The translations under genes were made by a program, and so were the position numbers. Below, one piece after another: positions 47,167 to 56,398 of a stretch of DNA of 64,000 bases (positions within the stretch are counted from its first letter, which is position 1; each line of letters begins with the position of its first letter). The notes below the pieces were generated by a model. The model ran no database searches and was not told where the DNA came from. It worked only from the letters and a program-made list of their open reading frames with translations. Origin of the DNA: Sporisorium sorghi (taxonomy: Eukaryota > Basidiomycota > Ustilaginomycetes > Ustilaginales > Ustilaginaceae); the NCBI GenBank assembly GCA_023212695.1, contig JALCCG010000101.1:3243-67242 (forward strand), in the 5' to 3' direction.

Positions 47167-49176
47167 ATGGAGTTCAGCAGTCTCAAGGAGCAAAGAGCAG
47201 ACACGCACGACGCAGCTGAAGCAAGGGCTGCTGCGGCCGCTGCGGCCGCTGCGTCAGCTGGAGCTGAGACGGCGGACTCAGCTTCGAGTTCTTCTTCGTC
47301 TGACTCTTCTACACGTCGAAAGCGGTCGAGGCAATCTCGATCAACTGCAGAGACGGGCTCTGCTACTGCTGCGGCAGAGATACCATTCGGAAAAGCAATG
47401 GCCAATGCGGACGATCAACAGGATGCGCTCACACAACCGCTCGAAGACGGCTCACTGCCCACACCTGGCCTAGGATCGACTGAGCATGCCGCCCCAACAT
47501 CTGCATCGGACGACGCCAGTGCCGAACCAACACCATCAGAGCCGATCAAGCCGCACAACCTGCTCGCAGCTACAGAGCTGCTCCAGTCCGGCGGCAACCC
47601 TCTGTCGCCCTTCGCACCCGCGCCCATCCTGCGTCTCAACGCGATCCGCATCTCTGGCGCCGGCCGTGCGCTCCGCTCGGGCTACCTCGCCTCGCTCTGT
47701 CGCCCGTACATGGACCCTTCCCTCTCGGACCAAAACCCGAATGCGAGCATCATAAACGCGCTCTACTACGGCTCGCGCACCTCGCACGTTCTGCCTGGCC
47801 AGCCAACCACGCTCCCCTCGATCCTCGCGCTCACCTCGTCCCTCGCGGGGGACTTGGACAAGCTCGACGTGTTCCGCAACATCGAGACGTCGCTCGCGCC
47901 GTCGCTGTTTCCCGGCGCGAGCGAGGAGGACGTCGATGTGATCCTCGCGTGCGGCAAACCGAAAGGTCGTGTATTTCTCAAGTCGTCGACCGATGTGGGC
48001 AATGGCGAGGGGTCTGCATCGGTGCAAGGGCGGATTCGGAACGTGTTCGGCGGCGCAGAGACGCTGCAAGGCAGTGCGACGTTTGGCACGCGCACGAAGC
48101 AGGCGTTCAACGTCGAGTTCGGCGGCCCTCTCGCAGGTAATCCGGATATCGAGTACAAGCTGGCGGCGTTCTCGCACGATCGAGACTACTCGGCGTTCGC
48201 CTCGCTCTCCGAAAGCGTCCAGGGCCTGCGTGCGAGTGTCAATAGCAGCTTCACCGACGAGCCCAAGGGCGTCATCGATACGCCGGATGGCGAGGCTGAG
48301 GGAAAGACGACGACGACGACGCAGCACGAGGTGGCGTACGAGGCGTCGCTGCGCGTGCTCGGGCGGGTGATGGGCGATGCGAGTGTAGCGGTGAGGAAGA
48401 TGGCTGTGGCGCCGAGTGTCAAGTCTGCGCTGAGCTGGACGTGGGTGCGCGAGAGCCGGGACAGTGTGGTGCTGCCGAGCAGGGGTGGGAAGGTGAGGAC
48501 GGTGCTGGAGTATGCCGGGTTGGGGGGCGATGCGCAGCATGTCAAGGCCGAGGTCGAGGCGAGCACGGGGAGGCATTTCTCGCCCTCGCAGTGGTTGTTC
48601 CCGACATCATCGCCAGCATCGTCATCATCGACACCGTCACCATTCCTCGACGCAACCTCTTCCGACTCTGCAGAAGCAGACCAAACCCTATCCTCACTGC
48701 ACCCGCTATTCACAACACTCACGTTCCGCTCCGGCCTGCTGCACCCGTTGTCGCCGACGTCGAGCACCCACTTCAGCGACCGCTTCCAGCTCGGCGGACC
48801 CACGTCGCTGCGCATGTTCCGCCACTCGTCCCTCGGCCCAAAGAGCGACACGGACTCGCTCGGCGGCGATGCGTTTTGGTCTCTGGGGTTGTCGGTTCTT
48901 TCGCCGATCCCGCACAAGCCGCACTGGCCGCTCATGCTCCACGCCTTTGCAAATGCCGGTCAGCTCGCCCAGCTTCCGCATCACGCCAGCAGCAGTGCAG
49001 GGTACTGGGGTGCGTGGAAGCAGTTGGCCCAGCCGAGCAGCAGTGTGGGCGTGGGATTGGTGTACATGCAGGGCCAGCTCAGGGTCGAGTTGAACGCCGG
49101 TGTGCCGATCACGGCGAGGAGCGGCGATGGGACGAGGAAGGGGCTCCAGCTCGGTATTGGGATCGATTTCTTGTAG
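47167..49176 (+). CDS. SAM50: Mitochondrial outer-membrane assembly factor Sam50 (Omp85 family)
   Basis: A 669-residue Omp85-family protein matching Sam50/Tob55, the core of the SAM complex that inserts beta-barrel proteins into the mitochondrial outer membrane. Residues 1-120 are Ala/Ser-rich and acidic. A single POTRA domain lies at about 155-255 (ILRLNAIRISGAGRALRSGYL, then VFRNIETSLAPSLF). The beta barrel starts at about 265. Features include NVFGGAETLQGSATFGTRTKQAF, GGPTSLRMF (the family's 'GG..S.RGF'-type motif in strand context) and a C-terminal strand ending GLQLGIGIDFL, which fits the family's closing beta-signal. A Ser/Pro/Asp-rich insertion at about 480-510 lies between predicted strands. 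It is longer than yeast Sam50 (484 residues) because of the N-terminal extension and this insertion. It is convergent with RPN1, 136 bp apart. Confidence 0.9.
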   Translation: MEFSSLKEQRADTHDAAEARAAAAAAAAASAGAETADSASSSSSSDSSTRRKRSRQSRSTAETGSATAAAEIPFGKAMANADDQQDALTQPLEDGSLPTPGLGSTEHAAPTSASDDASAEPTPSEPIKPHNLLAATELLQSGGNPLSPFAPAPILRLNAIRISGAGRALRSGYLASLCRPYMDPSLSDQNPNASIINALYYGSRTSHVLPGQPTTLPSILALTSSLAGDLDKLDVFRNIETSLAPSLFPGASEEDVDVILACGKPKGRVFLKSSTDVGNGEGSASVQGRIRNVFGGAETLQGSATFGTRTKQAFNVEFGGPLAGNPDIEYKLAAFSHDRDYSAFASLSESVQGLRASVNSSFTDEPKGVIDTPDGEAEGKTTTTTQHEVAYEASLRVLGRVMGDASVAVRKMAVAPSVKSALSWTWVRESRDSVVLPSRGGKVRTVLEYAGLGGDAQHVKAEVEASTGRHFSPSQWLFPTSSPASSSSTPSPFLDATSSDSAEADQTLSSLHPLFTTLTFRSGLLHPLSPTSSTHFSDRFQLGGPTSLRMFRHSSLGPKSDTDSLGGDAFWSLGLSVLSPIPHKPHWPLMLHAFANAGQLAQLPHHASSSAGYWGAWKQLAQPSSSVGVGLVYMQGQLRVELNAGVPITARSGDGTRKGLQLGIGIDFL

Positions 49177-49312
49177 ACCTCATCACACTGTATTGCATCA
49201 CAATCACACACATGCACAGCTCAGTTCAACTTTACACACTTCTCTCGCTGGCTGTGTTCTTGATCTCGTTGCGAATTGTCGTCTAGCATACACATATTGT
49301 GGCTCCATCGCC

Positions 49313-52159
49313 TCACAAATCCTCCTCCTTGACATAACCCGGGTTCTTGAGCAAGATGCTAAACCCTTCGAGCACGTGCGCATAGCTCAGATACTCCTCG
49401 GTGCCCAGCTCCGCCCTCTCGTAGGTGCCGACACGCACGGGCGTGGTGTGCGTCTGGAATCCACTGATCGTCCTCGGCTTACCCGCCTGACCCACGACAT
49501 CGACCGCCTTACCCACCCTGACACTCGTCGGCAGCGCCTCGAGGTTCTCATCCAGCGTAATGAGGAAGCGCGGGTACATGGCCGAGCTGAGGAAGTACAG
49601 CATCCAGTGCGACTGGTCCAGCACAAACCCGCGTGCATCCGTCATGGACGTCAGCAGCGCCAGAATACCAGCAACCGCATTGCGCGACATGAGCTGTCGA
49701 TCCGTGTGGTACGGGTTGATGCCGATGGTGCCCTTGCCCATGTGCACCAAACCCTGCGAGACGCGCACCATGAACAGGCAGTCGGGCTCCTTGTAGTAGT
49801 AGCCCGCGAGCTGTCGCAACATCTGAGCGAGACGCGCATTGTTGGAGCCAGCACCGACAAGACCCATGGCGAGAATGGCGTTGATGGCCACGTCGAGGTC
49901 CGAATCGTGCGAGTACTTGGACAGCGTGTCCAACACGGGCATCGACGGGTTGGACGGGTGGAGCAGCGCAAGTGCCAGCGGCACCGCCCTGCGGATCGTG
50001 GGCTCGCCGTAGTGCATGAGATGCGAAAGATGACGCAGCGCCATCTCGGCGCCCACCTCCTCGCCCATGGTGACCAACGCAATACCGATCACAGCGAAAG
50101 CCTGGAAGAGGTCGTTGCTCTCCTTTTCGTCCTTGTCGTCGTTGCTGTCCTGTGACGATTCGGCATTGTTGTTCGAGTCGCTGTTGGCCTCGCCCTCCTT
50201 ATCGTCGCCGCTGTCCTCTGGCGCCGAGCGCTCGGTACAGTAGTGGAGCATGGTTTGCACCTTGAGCACGTTGCCTGTGCCTGCGTACGAGCACATGTCG
50301 ACGAGCACCTGCGCCTGCTTGCTGATGGGATGCTCGATGGCCTTGAGCGTCTCGATAGTGGCGTCGCTCTCGTCCTGCTTGCCGAGGAAGAGGAGCGCCA
50401 GACCGAGGATCATGAATCGCGCCCACTTGTCGTCGAGCTGAGCCGGGTCGCGCTCCATCATGCTCTGCAGAATGGTCGGGGTGATCTCGCCGTGGCAGCT
50501 GCCGGCAAAGACAAAGCCGAGCGAGAGCGCCGACATGGCCGCCACCTCCATGGGCGTGGTCTCGTCCTGAATGTTGGGGAGCAACAGCGCGGCAATGTCC
50601 TCGCGGCAGAATCCGGCGTAGGCGAGGCCGAGACCCACAATGGCGGAGATCTTGAGCGGGATGCTCTTGGACTCAATGTGCTCCGAAAGCAGCGCCATAG
50701 CCTCATCCAACTCGGACCGCAATCCAGAGTGGACGATACCGTAGGCGAGGAAGGCACCCGCTTTGATGGCCTCTTCGGACGAGTACGAGTACTTGTCGAT
50801 CTGGTCGAGACCGGTCTCGGTGTTCCAGAGCAGACTCATACCGAGCGAAGCGGCTGCCGAGAGCATGCCGTGGTCTTTGTTCTTGTAGATCCAAGAGTTG
50901 CCTTCGGGCGCGTCGACCATGAGCTTATCGTTGCCGAACCCAGCATTGACAAAGGCGTTGACAAAAGTGCTGGCGAGGTTGCCGCGCGCCGAGTCGACCG
51001 AGCCGCCGAGACCGGTGCGCGAGTTCTCGAGGTGGGTCTTGTAGATGTCTTCGAGGCTCTTGGGCTCCAAAACGTTGAGCTCCTTGCCGAAGTTAACGAA
51101 GTGGCGCGAGAGATGCGAGTTGTACATGATGTCAAGCAGCTCGTTATCGGTGATGGGCGCATCTTCGTCCTGGAGCCACTCGATGGGGATGTGTTGCCTT
51201 GCGAGCATGTAGGCGAGCTGCTTGCGCATGGTAGGGTTCTTGGGGGCTTCAAAGTCGGAGCGGATGAGGTCCTTGTCGCCGAGACGGAGAGCGAGGGTCA
51301 TGGCCTCTGTGAATCGGTCGTGCTTGCGATAGATGTCGTGGGCGGTGCGGAGGAACATGGCATCATCGGGTGGGACGAGGAGGTTGACGCAGCTGACCAT
51401 GTAGAGGCAGACACGCGCGTAGGTGTCCTTGTCAACAAACTGGGGCAACTTGTCGATGGCTTCAAGCTCGAGCAAAAGATCGACGGCGTCTGCTTCGGCA
51501 TTGTGAGTGAGACTGAAAGGAACGACCTGGAGAGCAAGCTCGAGGAGCTCGCCGGTAGGTTTCTCTTCTTGCGAACGCGCATTGTACTCGTCGCCGAGTT
51601 CGGAGGCGAGGTGGCGCATGTATTCGTGACCCCAGAGACCAGGGTCTTCGGACTTGCCTGTAGAGGCGACGTGATTGGCCTCGAGACGGAAGTGGAGAGT
51701 TTCGCGCTGGCCGTTGTCGGAGTAGGTCATGGCAAGTACCGAGAGGATTTCGGCGAAGAGGCTCTTGTCGGCGCTGGCTTGCTTCCATGACTCGTAAAGG
51801 GTCTTGAGCTCTGGGTAGTGGGGACGAAGGAACTTGAGGGGCTTGGGGACGGAGGTCATGGATGAGGTACTGGTGCGGATCAAGGTACGGAGCGATTCGA
51901 GTGCTGGACGGTAGAGCGAGGTGTCATCCTCTTTGAGACGCTCCACGAGCATCTCGAGCTCGTTCTTGAGCTGGAGATCTTCTTCGCTGAGCTCATCTTC
52001 AGGCTTGTCCTTGGCGTTGGCGCGCTTCTCGTTGAAAGGAGGGAGACCCTTGCGAGCGGCTTCTTCGCGCTGCTTCTCCTTGGCCTTTTCCTGATCGGTC
52101 TTTTTTGGGTCCTCGACGGGGACGGTGATGTCGAGTTCTTGACCGTCTCCTCGTGCCAT
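49313..52159 (-). CDS. RPN1: 26S proteasome regulatory subunit Rpn1
   Basis: A 948-residue homolog of Rpn1, the base subunit of the 19S regulatory particle that docks ubiquitin receptors such as Rad23 and the deubiquitinase Ubp6. The charged N-terminus (DPKKTDQEKAKEKQREEAARKG) and SLYRPALESLRTLIRTSTSSMTSVPKPLKFLRPHY are characteristic. The toroid of proteasome/cyclosome repeats covers about 400-790, for example ASLGMSLLWNTETGLDQIDKY, then LAYGIVHSGLRSELDEA, then AIVGLGLAYAGFCREDI. An acidic Asp/Asn/Ser-rich insertion is at about 650-690. The C-terminus (GYVKEEDL) matches the family end. The ATG at 52159 is in GCCCACCATGGCA. Size is close to yeast Rpn1 (993). Confidence 0.96.
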   Translation of the reverse strand: MARGDGQELDITVPVEDPKKTDQEKAKEKQREEAARKGLPPFNEKRANAKDKPEDELSEEDLQLKNELEMLVERLKEDDTSLYRPALESLRTLIRTSTSSMTSVPKPLKFLRPHYPELKTLYESWKQASADKSLFAEILSVLAMTYSDNGQRETLHFRLEANHVASTGKSEDPGLWGHEYMRHLASELGDEYNARSQEEKPTGELLELALQVVPFSLTHNAEADAVDLLLELEAIDKLPQFVDKDTYARVCLYMVSCVNLLVPPDDAMFLRTAHDIYRKHDRFTEAMTLALRLGDKDLIRSDFEAPKNPTMRKQLAYMLARQHIPIEWLQDEDAPITDNELLDIMYNSHLSRHFVNFGKELNVLEPKSLEDIYKTHLENSRTGLGGSVDSARGNLASTFVNAFVNAGFGNDKLMVDAPEGNSWIYKNKDHGMLSAAASLGMSLLWNTETGLDQIDKYSYSSEEAIKAGAFLAYGIVHSGLRSELDEAMALLSEHIESKSIPLKISAIVGLGLAYAGFCREDIAALLLPNIQDETTPMEVAAMSALSLGFVFAGSCHGEITPTILQSMMERDPAQLDDKWARFMILGLALLFLGKQDESDATIETLKAIEHPISKQAQVLVDMCSYAGTGNVLKVQTMLHYCTERSAPEDSGDDKEGEANSDSNNNAESSQDSNDDKDEKESNDLFQAFAVIGIALVTMGEEVGAEMALRHLSHLMHYGEPTIRRAVPLALALLHPSNPSMPVLDTLSKYSHDSDLDVAINAILAMGLVGAGSNNARLAQMLRQLAGYYYKEPDCLFMVRVSQGLVHMGKGTIGINPYHTDRQLMSRNAVAGILALLTSMTDARGFVLDQSHWMLYFLSSAMYPRFLITLDENLEALPTSVRVGKAVDVVGQAGKPRTISGFQTHTTPVRVGTYERAELGTEEYLSYAHVLEGFSILLKNPGYVKEEDL

Positions 52160-52767
52160 GGTGGGCAGCTATGTGGTGTGGGTGGCAGACGAAAACTGTC
52201 AAGGGCCGATGTGTGCTAGCGAGATGAGGGGTGCGAGGTGAGACGTTGGTTGCGAAAATAAAAGATGTGCAGGACAGCTGCTTTCCTGATCGTGGACGAG
52301 AGCAGCAAAGTGGTCGAAGAGGCTGGAGGATGAAAGGAGTAGAAGACGATGTTGGAGGAAGAGAGCAACACGAACAAACTGAGCTCGTGCGGTGTGGAGT
52401 CGAAGAATCTCGTTGCGCGTCCAGCTTCCAGCCAAAGCGCACAGGCGCAGCGCCGCAAAGAAAGCGCTTCGCAGTCAAGTTCTCGCTCAAGGCCGATCAC
52501 CCAAAAACTCCACTTATGGGATTTTTCACGCGTTCGAAATTGTTGAACTTGTGTCGATCTCACAGTTGAGAAAAATTCTTTACGCTGTTAGACCGCATCT
52601 TTTTTTTTGTAGAAATGGCGTGATCTCCAGCTCTGACACAGATCGGAGAGATCAGGCTCGGGCTCGGGCATGTGGAGAGAAGGCGCTTCGAAAATTTGTC
52701 TGAAAAGCGAGAGAAAAGCGAGGCAAAACTCAGTTCGAGTCGACGATTGCGGAGGATGCTCAAGCGC

Positions 52768-52788
52768 AAAAAAAAAAAAAAAAAAAAA
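52768..52788. repeat. Poly(A) tract, 21 nt
   Basis: Uninterrupted A21 in the divergent RPN1/transporter region, about 380 bp upstream of the transporter ATG. Confidence 0.9.
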
Positions 52789-52972
52789 CATCGAACTGCG
52801 CGCGTCGATTTCTAGGCAAGAGAGGATATGCTGTGTGCATGTTTTCGGCATGATGCTTTTCCACTCTCGAGTCGAGTTTTGAGCGAGGATGTGAGAGAGC
52901 ACTCAGCCAAGAGGCAAACAAGAGAACCATCCGAACCGAACTTCGAGTAGCGCGATCTGCCGCAGTCAAATG

Positions 52973-53010
52973 AAAAAAAATAAAAATAAAAATAAAAATA
53001 AAAATAAAAA
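52973..53010. repeat. A-rich hexamer repeat (TAAAAA)n
   Basis: A8 followed by about five TAAAA(A) units, 156 bp upstream of the transporter ATG. Confidence 0.9.
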
Positions 53011-53165
53011 ATGAGAGGATTGAGTTTGGACAAACCCATCTCGCCTTTCCATCCTCTTCATCTTCACCACATCTTGCTTTTTGACGAGCGTCGACGCACA
53101 CTGACGCCCTCTTCACCCATCGGTATTCCCTCTCTCCTCCTCGAAACACACGCAACCAAGCCGCC

Positions 53166-54809
53166 ATGGGTCTGAGCAAAGAGACCCGCATCCTCACCCT
53201 CCTGGTGATCGATGTCGTCTTCTTCTTTGTCGAGATCATCACCGGATATGCAGTTGGATCGCTCGCCCTGGTCGCCGACTCGTTCCACATGCTCAACGAT
53301 GTCATGTCGCTCGTCGTCGCGCTCTGGGCGGTCAAGCTCTCCACCCGCTCTTCGGATCACCGTTTCAGTTATGGCTGGCAGCGTGCCGAGATTTTGGGTG
53401 CGCTCGTCAACGGCGTTTTCCTGTTGGCTCTCTGCTTCAGCATCTTTATGGAGGCCATCGAGCGTTTCATCAATGTGACCGAGGTGTCGAACCCCAAGCT
53501 GGTGGTGGTGGTTGGATGTCTGGGTCTCGCTAGCAACCTGGTCGGTCTGCTGCTCTTCCACGACCATGGACACGCTCACGGCGGCGGACACGGCCACTCG
53601 CATGGTCACGGTGGTCACAGCCACGGTGCCCACGACCACAGCCACAGCCACGCTGTGACGGACGCTTCAAGTCACAACCACGGCGACGCTCGCCAGGACG
53701 TCTCCCCCGCCGATGACGCCGCCACCGGTGTTGCTTCCAACGACGACAACCTCAAGCGCGGCCGCGGTCGCCAGGACAGCGTCGGATCCATCCTCGGTCA
53801 TCCCGCCCAAACGCGTGCCTTTGTCGTTCAGACCGCTCACGATCTCGGCTATGACGCTTCGAGGCACCAGCATTCAAACTCGATCACTTCGCTCAAATCC
53901 AACGGCGAGCGCACGCGTCTGCTCGCCAACGGATCCAACGACTACGGCGCCACCGACTCGCGCGCCGATCTGGAAGCTGGCACCAGCTCGCCTACTGCGC
54001 GCAAGAACGGTCATTCTCACGCCGGCCACGATCACGATCACGACCACGCCGAAGCCGACGCCCACGATGCGCCCGGCCACGCCCACTCCCATGGCAGCGG
54101 CGGCGGCCACTCGCACAGCCACGGCAGCATGAACATGCAGGGCGTCTTCCTCCACGTGCTCGGCGACGCACTCGGCAACGTCGGCGTCATCGCGGCGGGT
54201 CTCTTCATCATGTACTCGTCCGCCTCGTGGCGCTTCTACTCGGACCCGGCCATCTCGTTCCTGATCACCATCATCATCTTCCACTCGGCGCTGCCGCTGT
54301 GCAAGTCGGCGTCGTTCATTCTGTTGCAGGGCGTGCCCGCCTCGGTGTCGTTGGAAGCTGTGCGCGGCTCGATCATGGGTGTCGAGGGCGTGCTGAACCT
54401 GCACGAGCTGCACGTGTGGCAGTTGTCCGAGAGCAAGATCGTGGCGTCGGTGCATGTGCTGGTGGACTGCTCGAGCGGGCAGACGGAGAAGTGCATGACG
54501 ATCGCGGCCAAGATTAGGAGCAATCTGCACAGCTGGGGGATCCACTCGAGCACGATCCAGCCCGAGTTTGTGCCCGGCGGTTTGCGCGAGGCCGCGATCC
54601 TGAGTGGCGTCCAGGTGGCCGAGAGCGACGAGGAAGGGCGACTGAGGACGGTCGAGGGCAGGCTGGTGGAGAGGGAGGTGCAGAAGGTTGACACGGCTTG
54701 TTTGATCGCGTGTGGCGAGGATAACGACTGTCAGACCGAGAGCTGCTGCCCGCCGAGCAACGGCGCGAGCAAGCCAGGTTCAGGCAGTGCGACGCCTGGC
54801 GAGCACTGA
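53166..54809 (+). CDS. ZRC1: Vacuolar zinc transporter of the cation diffusion facilitator family (Zrc1/Cot1-like)
   Basis: A 547-residue CDF transporter that exchanges protons for zinc (and possibly cobalt), most likely loading the vacuole. Six membrane segments are visible. The first covers about 10-30 (LTLLVIDVVFFFVEIITGYA), the second carries the metal site H41xxxD45 (DSFHMLNDVMSLV), and the fifth carries the matching H330xxxD334 (LHVLGDALGNVG). Between segments four and five are two His-rich stretches (about 134-165 and 280-317) of the type that senses or buffers zinc, separated by a polar linker. The C-terminal cytosolic domain (VLNLHELHVWQLSESKIVASVHVLV) is typical, and the tail has a cysteine cluster (CLIACGEDNDCQTESCC) also seen in yeast Zrc1/Cot1. 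The ATG is in GCCGCCATGGG. Metal preference cannot be fixed from sequence. Confidence 0.92.
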   Translation: MGLSKETRILTLLVIDVVFFFVEIITGYAVGSLALVADSFHMLNDVMSLVVALWAVKLSTRSSDHRFSYGWQRAEILGALVNGVFLLALCFSIFMEAIERFINVTEVSNPKLVVVVGCLGLASNLVGLLLFHDHGHAHGGGHGHSHGHGGHSHGAHDHSHSHAVTDASSHNHGDARQDVSPADDAATGVASNDDNLKRGRGRQDSVGSILGHPAQTRAFVVQTAHDLGYDASRHQHSNSITSLKSNGERTRLLANGSNDYGATDSRADLEAGTSSPTARKNGHSHAGHDHDHDHAEADAHDAPGHAHSHGSGGGHSHSHGSMNMQGVFLHVLGDALGNVGVIAAGLFIMYSSASWRFYSDPAISFLITIIIFHSALPLCKSASFILLQGVPASVSLEAVRGSIMGVEGVLNLHELHVWQLSESKIVASVHVLVDCSSGQTEKCMTIAAKIRSNLHSWGIHSSTIQPEFVPGGLREAAILSGVQVAESDEEGRLRTVEGRLVEREVQKVDTACLIACGEDNDCQTESCCPPSNGASKPGSGSATPGEH

Positions 54810-55151
54810 TTTGCACTGCAATCGTCGCGGTCGTGTCCAAGAACTTTTTTTCTCGTCGATCACCCCTATATATCCACCATATTCCCGGGACTCCCCTAAT
54901 CCTGCTCGGTCTAGCGTCGTAAAATGTAGATCCTACAGTCTGTATTGTAAATCACGTACAGCAGTCGGGTGTTTCAGACTGTGCAGATTGTCTCGTCTGA
55001 AGCGCCTCTCATGACGGGCGCTGAAACTCAACCGTTCGAGGGCAGCCCTTGTCGGTGGATGCACGTCGGCAAAAGGAATGAGCGCCTGACAAACGTGAAT
55101 GAGTTCGATTGCGATATAGATCTGAGCGGTTAATCTTGTAGACAGGAGCGA
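54810..55151. other. Convergent intergenic region ZRC1 / DUT1
   Basis: 342 bp between convergent 3' ends; no gene or notable repeat seen. Confidence 0.5.
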
Positions 55152-55871
55152 CTAGGAAGACGTGGTGTTGACCTCGGCGGGCAAGTCAGCCGCGACGGCA
55201 GCAGCGGTCGCATCGGCTGCGGGAGCAGAGGCGCCGAAGCCGCCCGTAGACCCGAAGCCGCCAGCACCCCTGAGCGTCTCGTCGAGGCTCTCGACCTCTT
55301 GCACCTCGGGAGTCGAGATCTTCTCAATAATCAGCTGCGCGATGCGGTCGCCCTCGTTGACTGTCGCAACACACACACACACAAGAGAAAGTGCAACCTG
55401 TCAGCATCCTCTTCGTTCTTTCTTCTACCGTGGAGGGAAGGGGGCAAACGTACTGGTGAAATCCGCATCGCCAAAGTTGAACAGCAGCACGCCGAGCAGC
55501 CCGCGGTAGTCCTCATCGATCACACCGGCGCCCGTGTCGATACCATGCTTACTCGCAAGGCCAGAGCGCGGGGCGACGCGACCGTAGTGCCCGGACGGGA
55601 TGGCGAGGCAGATGCCCGTCTGGATCACTTTGCGCCCTCCGCGCGGGAGCACCGCTTTCTCGGCGCTATACAGGTCGTATCCCGCAGCAAGGGTGGAGCC
55701 GCGCGTGGGCAGCTTGGCGAGCGGGTGCGCTGGGTGGCGCTGCACCAGCAGGCGAAGGGCCGAGGAAGACGACGAGGGGGCAGACATGGTGGTGGGAGTG
55801 TGGGTGAGCTTGGCGGTCTTGCTGGGTCGGGTTTCGTCTATGGGCGTGGTGGAGGAGATATCGACAGTCAT
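55152..55871 (-). CDS. DUT1: dUTP pyrophosphatase (dUTPase), two exons
   Basis: A 208-residue trimeric-type dUTPase, which hydrolyses dUTP to dUMP and so keeps uracil out of DNA. The gene reads as exon 1 (55871-55454) and exon 2 (55360-55152), joined across a 93-nt intron within one Ile codon. All five motifs are present after joining: I (AAGYDLYS, 62-69), II (PRSGLA, 101-106), III ([11 protein letters not shown], 114-124), IV (GDRIAQL, 143-149) and V ([11 protein letters not shown], 170-180). Motif V is followed by a 28-residue Ala-rich tail. The first in-frame ATG is at 55871. A second at 55787 would remove 28 residues and still leave all motifs. The upstream frame continues but only from non-ATG codons. 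Reading through the donor would stop soon after and lose motifs IV and V. Confidence 0.93.
55361..55453 (-). other. Spliceosomal intron of DUT1, 93 nt
   Basis: On the reverse strand the intron starts GTACGT and ends GCGACAG, a canonical GT-AG pair. A (TG)n/(GT)n microsatellite sits directly before the acceptor, where a polypyrimidine tract is expected. The splice restores the frame from DFT to NEGDRIAQL, a conserved dUTPase motif, which is strong support. Confidence 0.9.
55369..55382. repeat. (AC)n microsatellite inside the DUT1 intron
   Basis: An AC run on the forward strand, reading (GT)n on the DUT1 mRNA strand, ends about eight bases before the AG acceptor. Confidence 0.9.
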
Positions 55872-56398
55872 GAGGAGGGGCGTTGAGATGCAGCGGATGG
55901 TGTGAAGGAGCGGAGAAGAGAGAGAGCGCGCGAACAAGCTCTGGTCGAACAAGGCGAGTGAGGTGTTGGTCTCCTTTGGAAAAACTGCGTTCGCGCGCCG
56001 CGTAAATTGGGGACGCGTTGAGGGAGAGGGCGCGAAATTTTGAACTTGTTCACTGCGATGATCTCACAAAATCAAATAATTCGCCGCTTGGCTTTTTGTC
56101 GTCAACAAGCCGAAAAGTGGAGCTTTGCGGCTGTGGCTGCTGAGTGTTGTTTGCTCAGACTTTCTTTATCACGGCCCATCTCCGCTTTCGACGACCATCA
56201 TCGCCACCAACACCTCGAGCATCATCTTGATCCTCGTCGAAGCATCTCGCAACACATCGCAACACCAATGGACTAGACTGCCACGGCCGTCCGGTCTCTC
56301 TTCTGCTTTGCAACCGCCAACATCGACCAAACAACACCTTCAAACGTCGGTTGAAAGCGGTACCGCTCACTCCTCCTCTTGAGAGGGCTGCCTGCGAC
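55872..56398. other. Divergent intergenic region DUT1 / MGM1
   Basis: 527 bp between divergent starts, with no gene. It contains candidate G1/S promoter boxes near the DUT1 side (listed separately) and no long homopolymer. Confidence 0.55.
56013..56037. promoter_or_regulatory. Candidate MCB (ACGCGT) and SCB-like (CGCGAAA) boxes upstream of DUT1
   Basis: ACGCGT at 56013-56018 and CGCGAAA at 56031-56037 lie 142-166 bp upstream of the dUTPase ATG. These are the consensus cores of the MBF and SBF/E2F-type G1/S activators, and dUTPase is an S-phase gene in yeasts. A six-base match alone is frequent in this DNA; the pairing and the target gene make it worth noting. Confidence 0.4.

Larger units (their letters stand above)
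52160..53165. other. Divergent intergenic region RPN1 / zinc transporter
   Basis: 1.0 kb between divergent starts. It holds an A21 tract and a TAAAAA hexamer repeat; no gene is seen. A pyrimidine-rich leader precedes the transporter ATG. Confidence 0.6.

Noticed and set aside
52181..52189. GGTGGCAGA upstream of RPN1, near the Rpn4 PACE core GGTGGCAAA
   Set aside because: It has a mismatch, lies only about 22 bp from the ATG and Rpn4-type control is not established for this lineage; probably chance.
55872..55952. Longer dUTPase N-terminus resembling a mitochondrial presequence
   Set aside because: The extended frame begins at a TTG codon, not ATG; the first ATG is at 55871.
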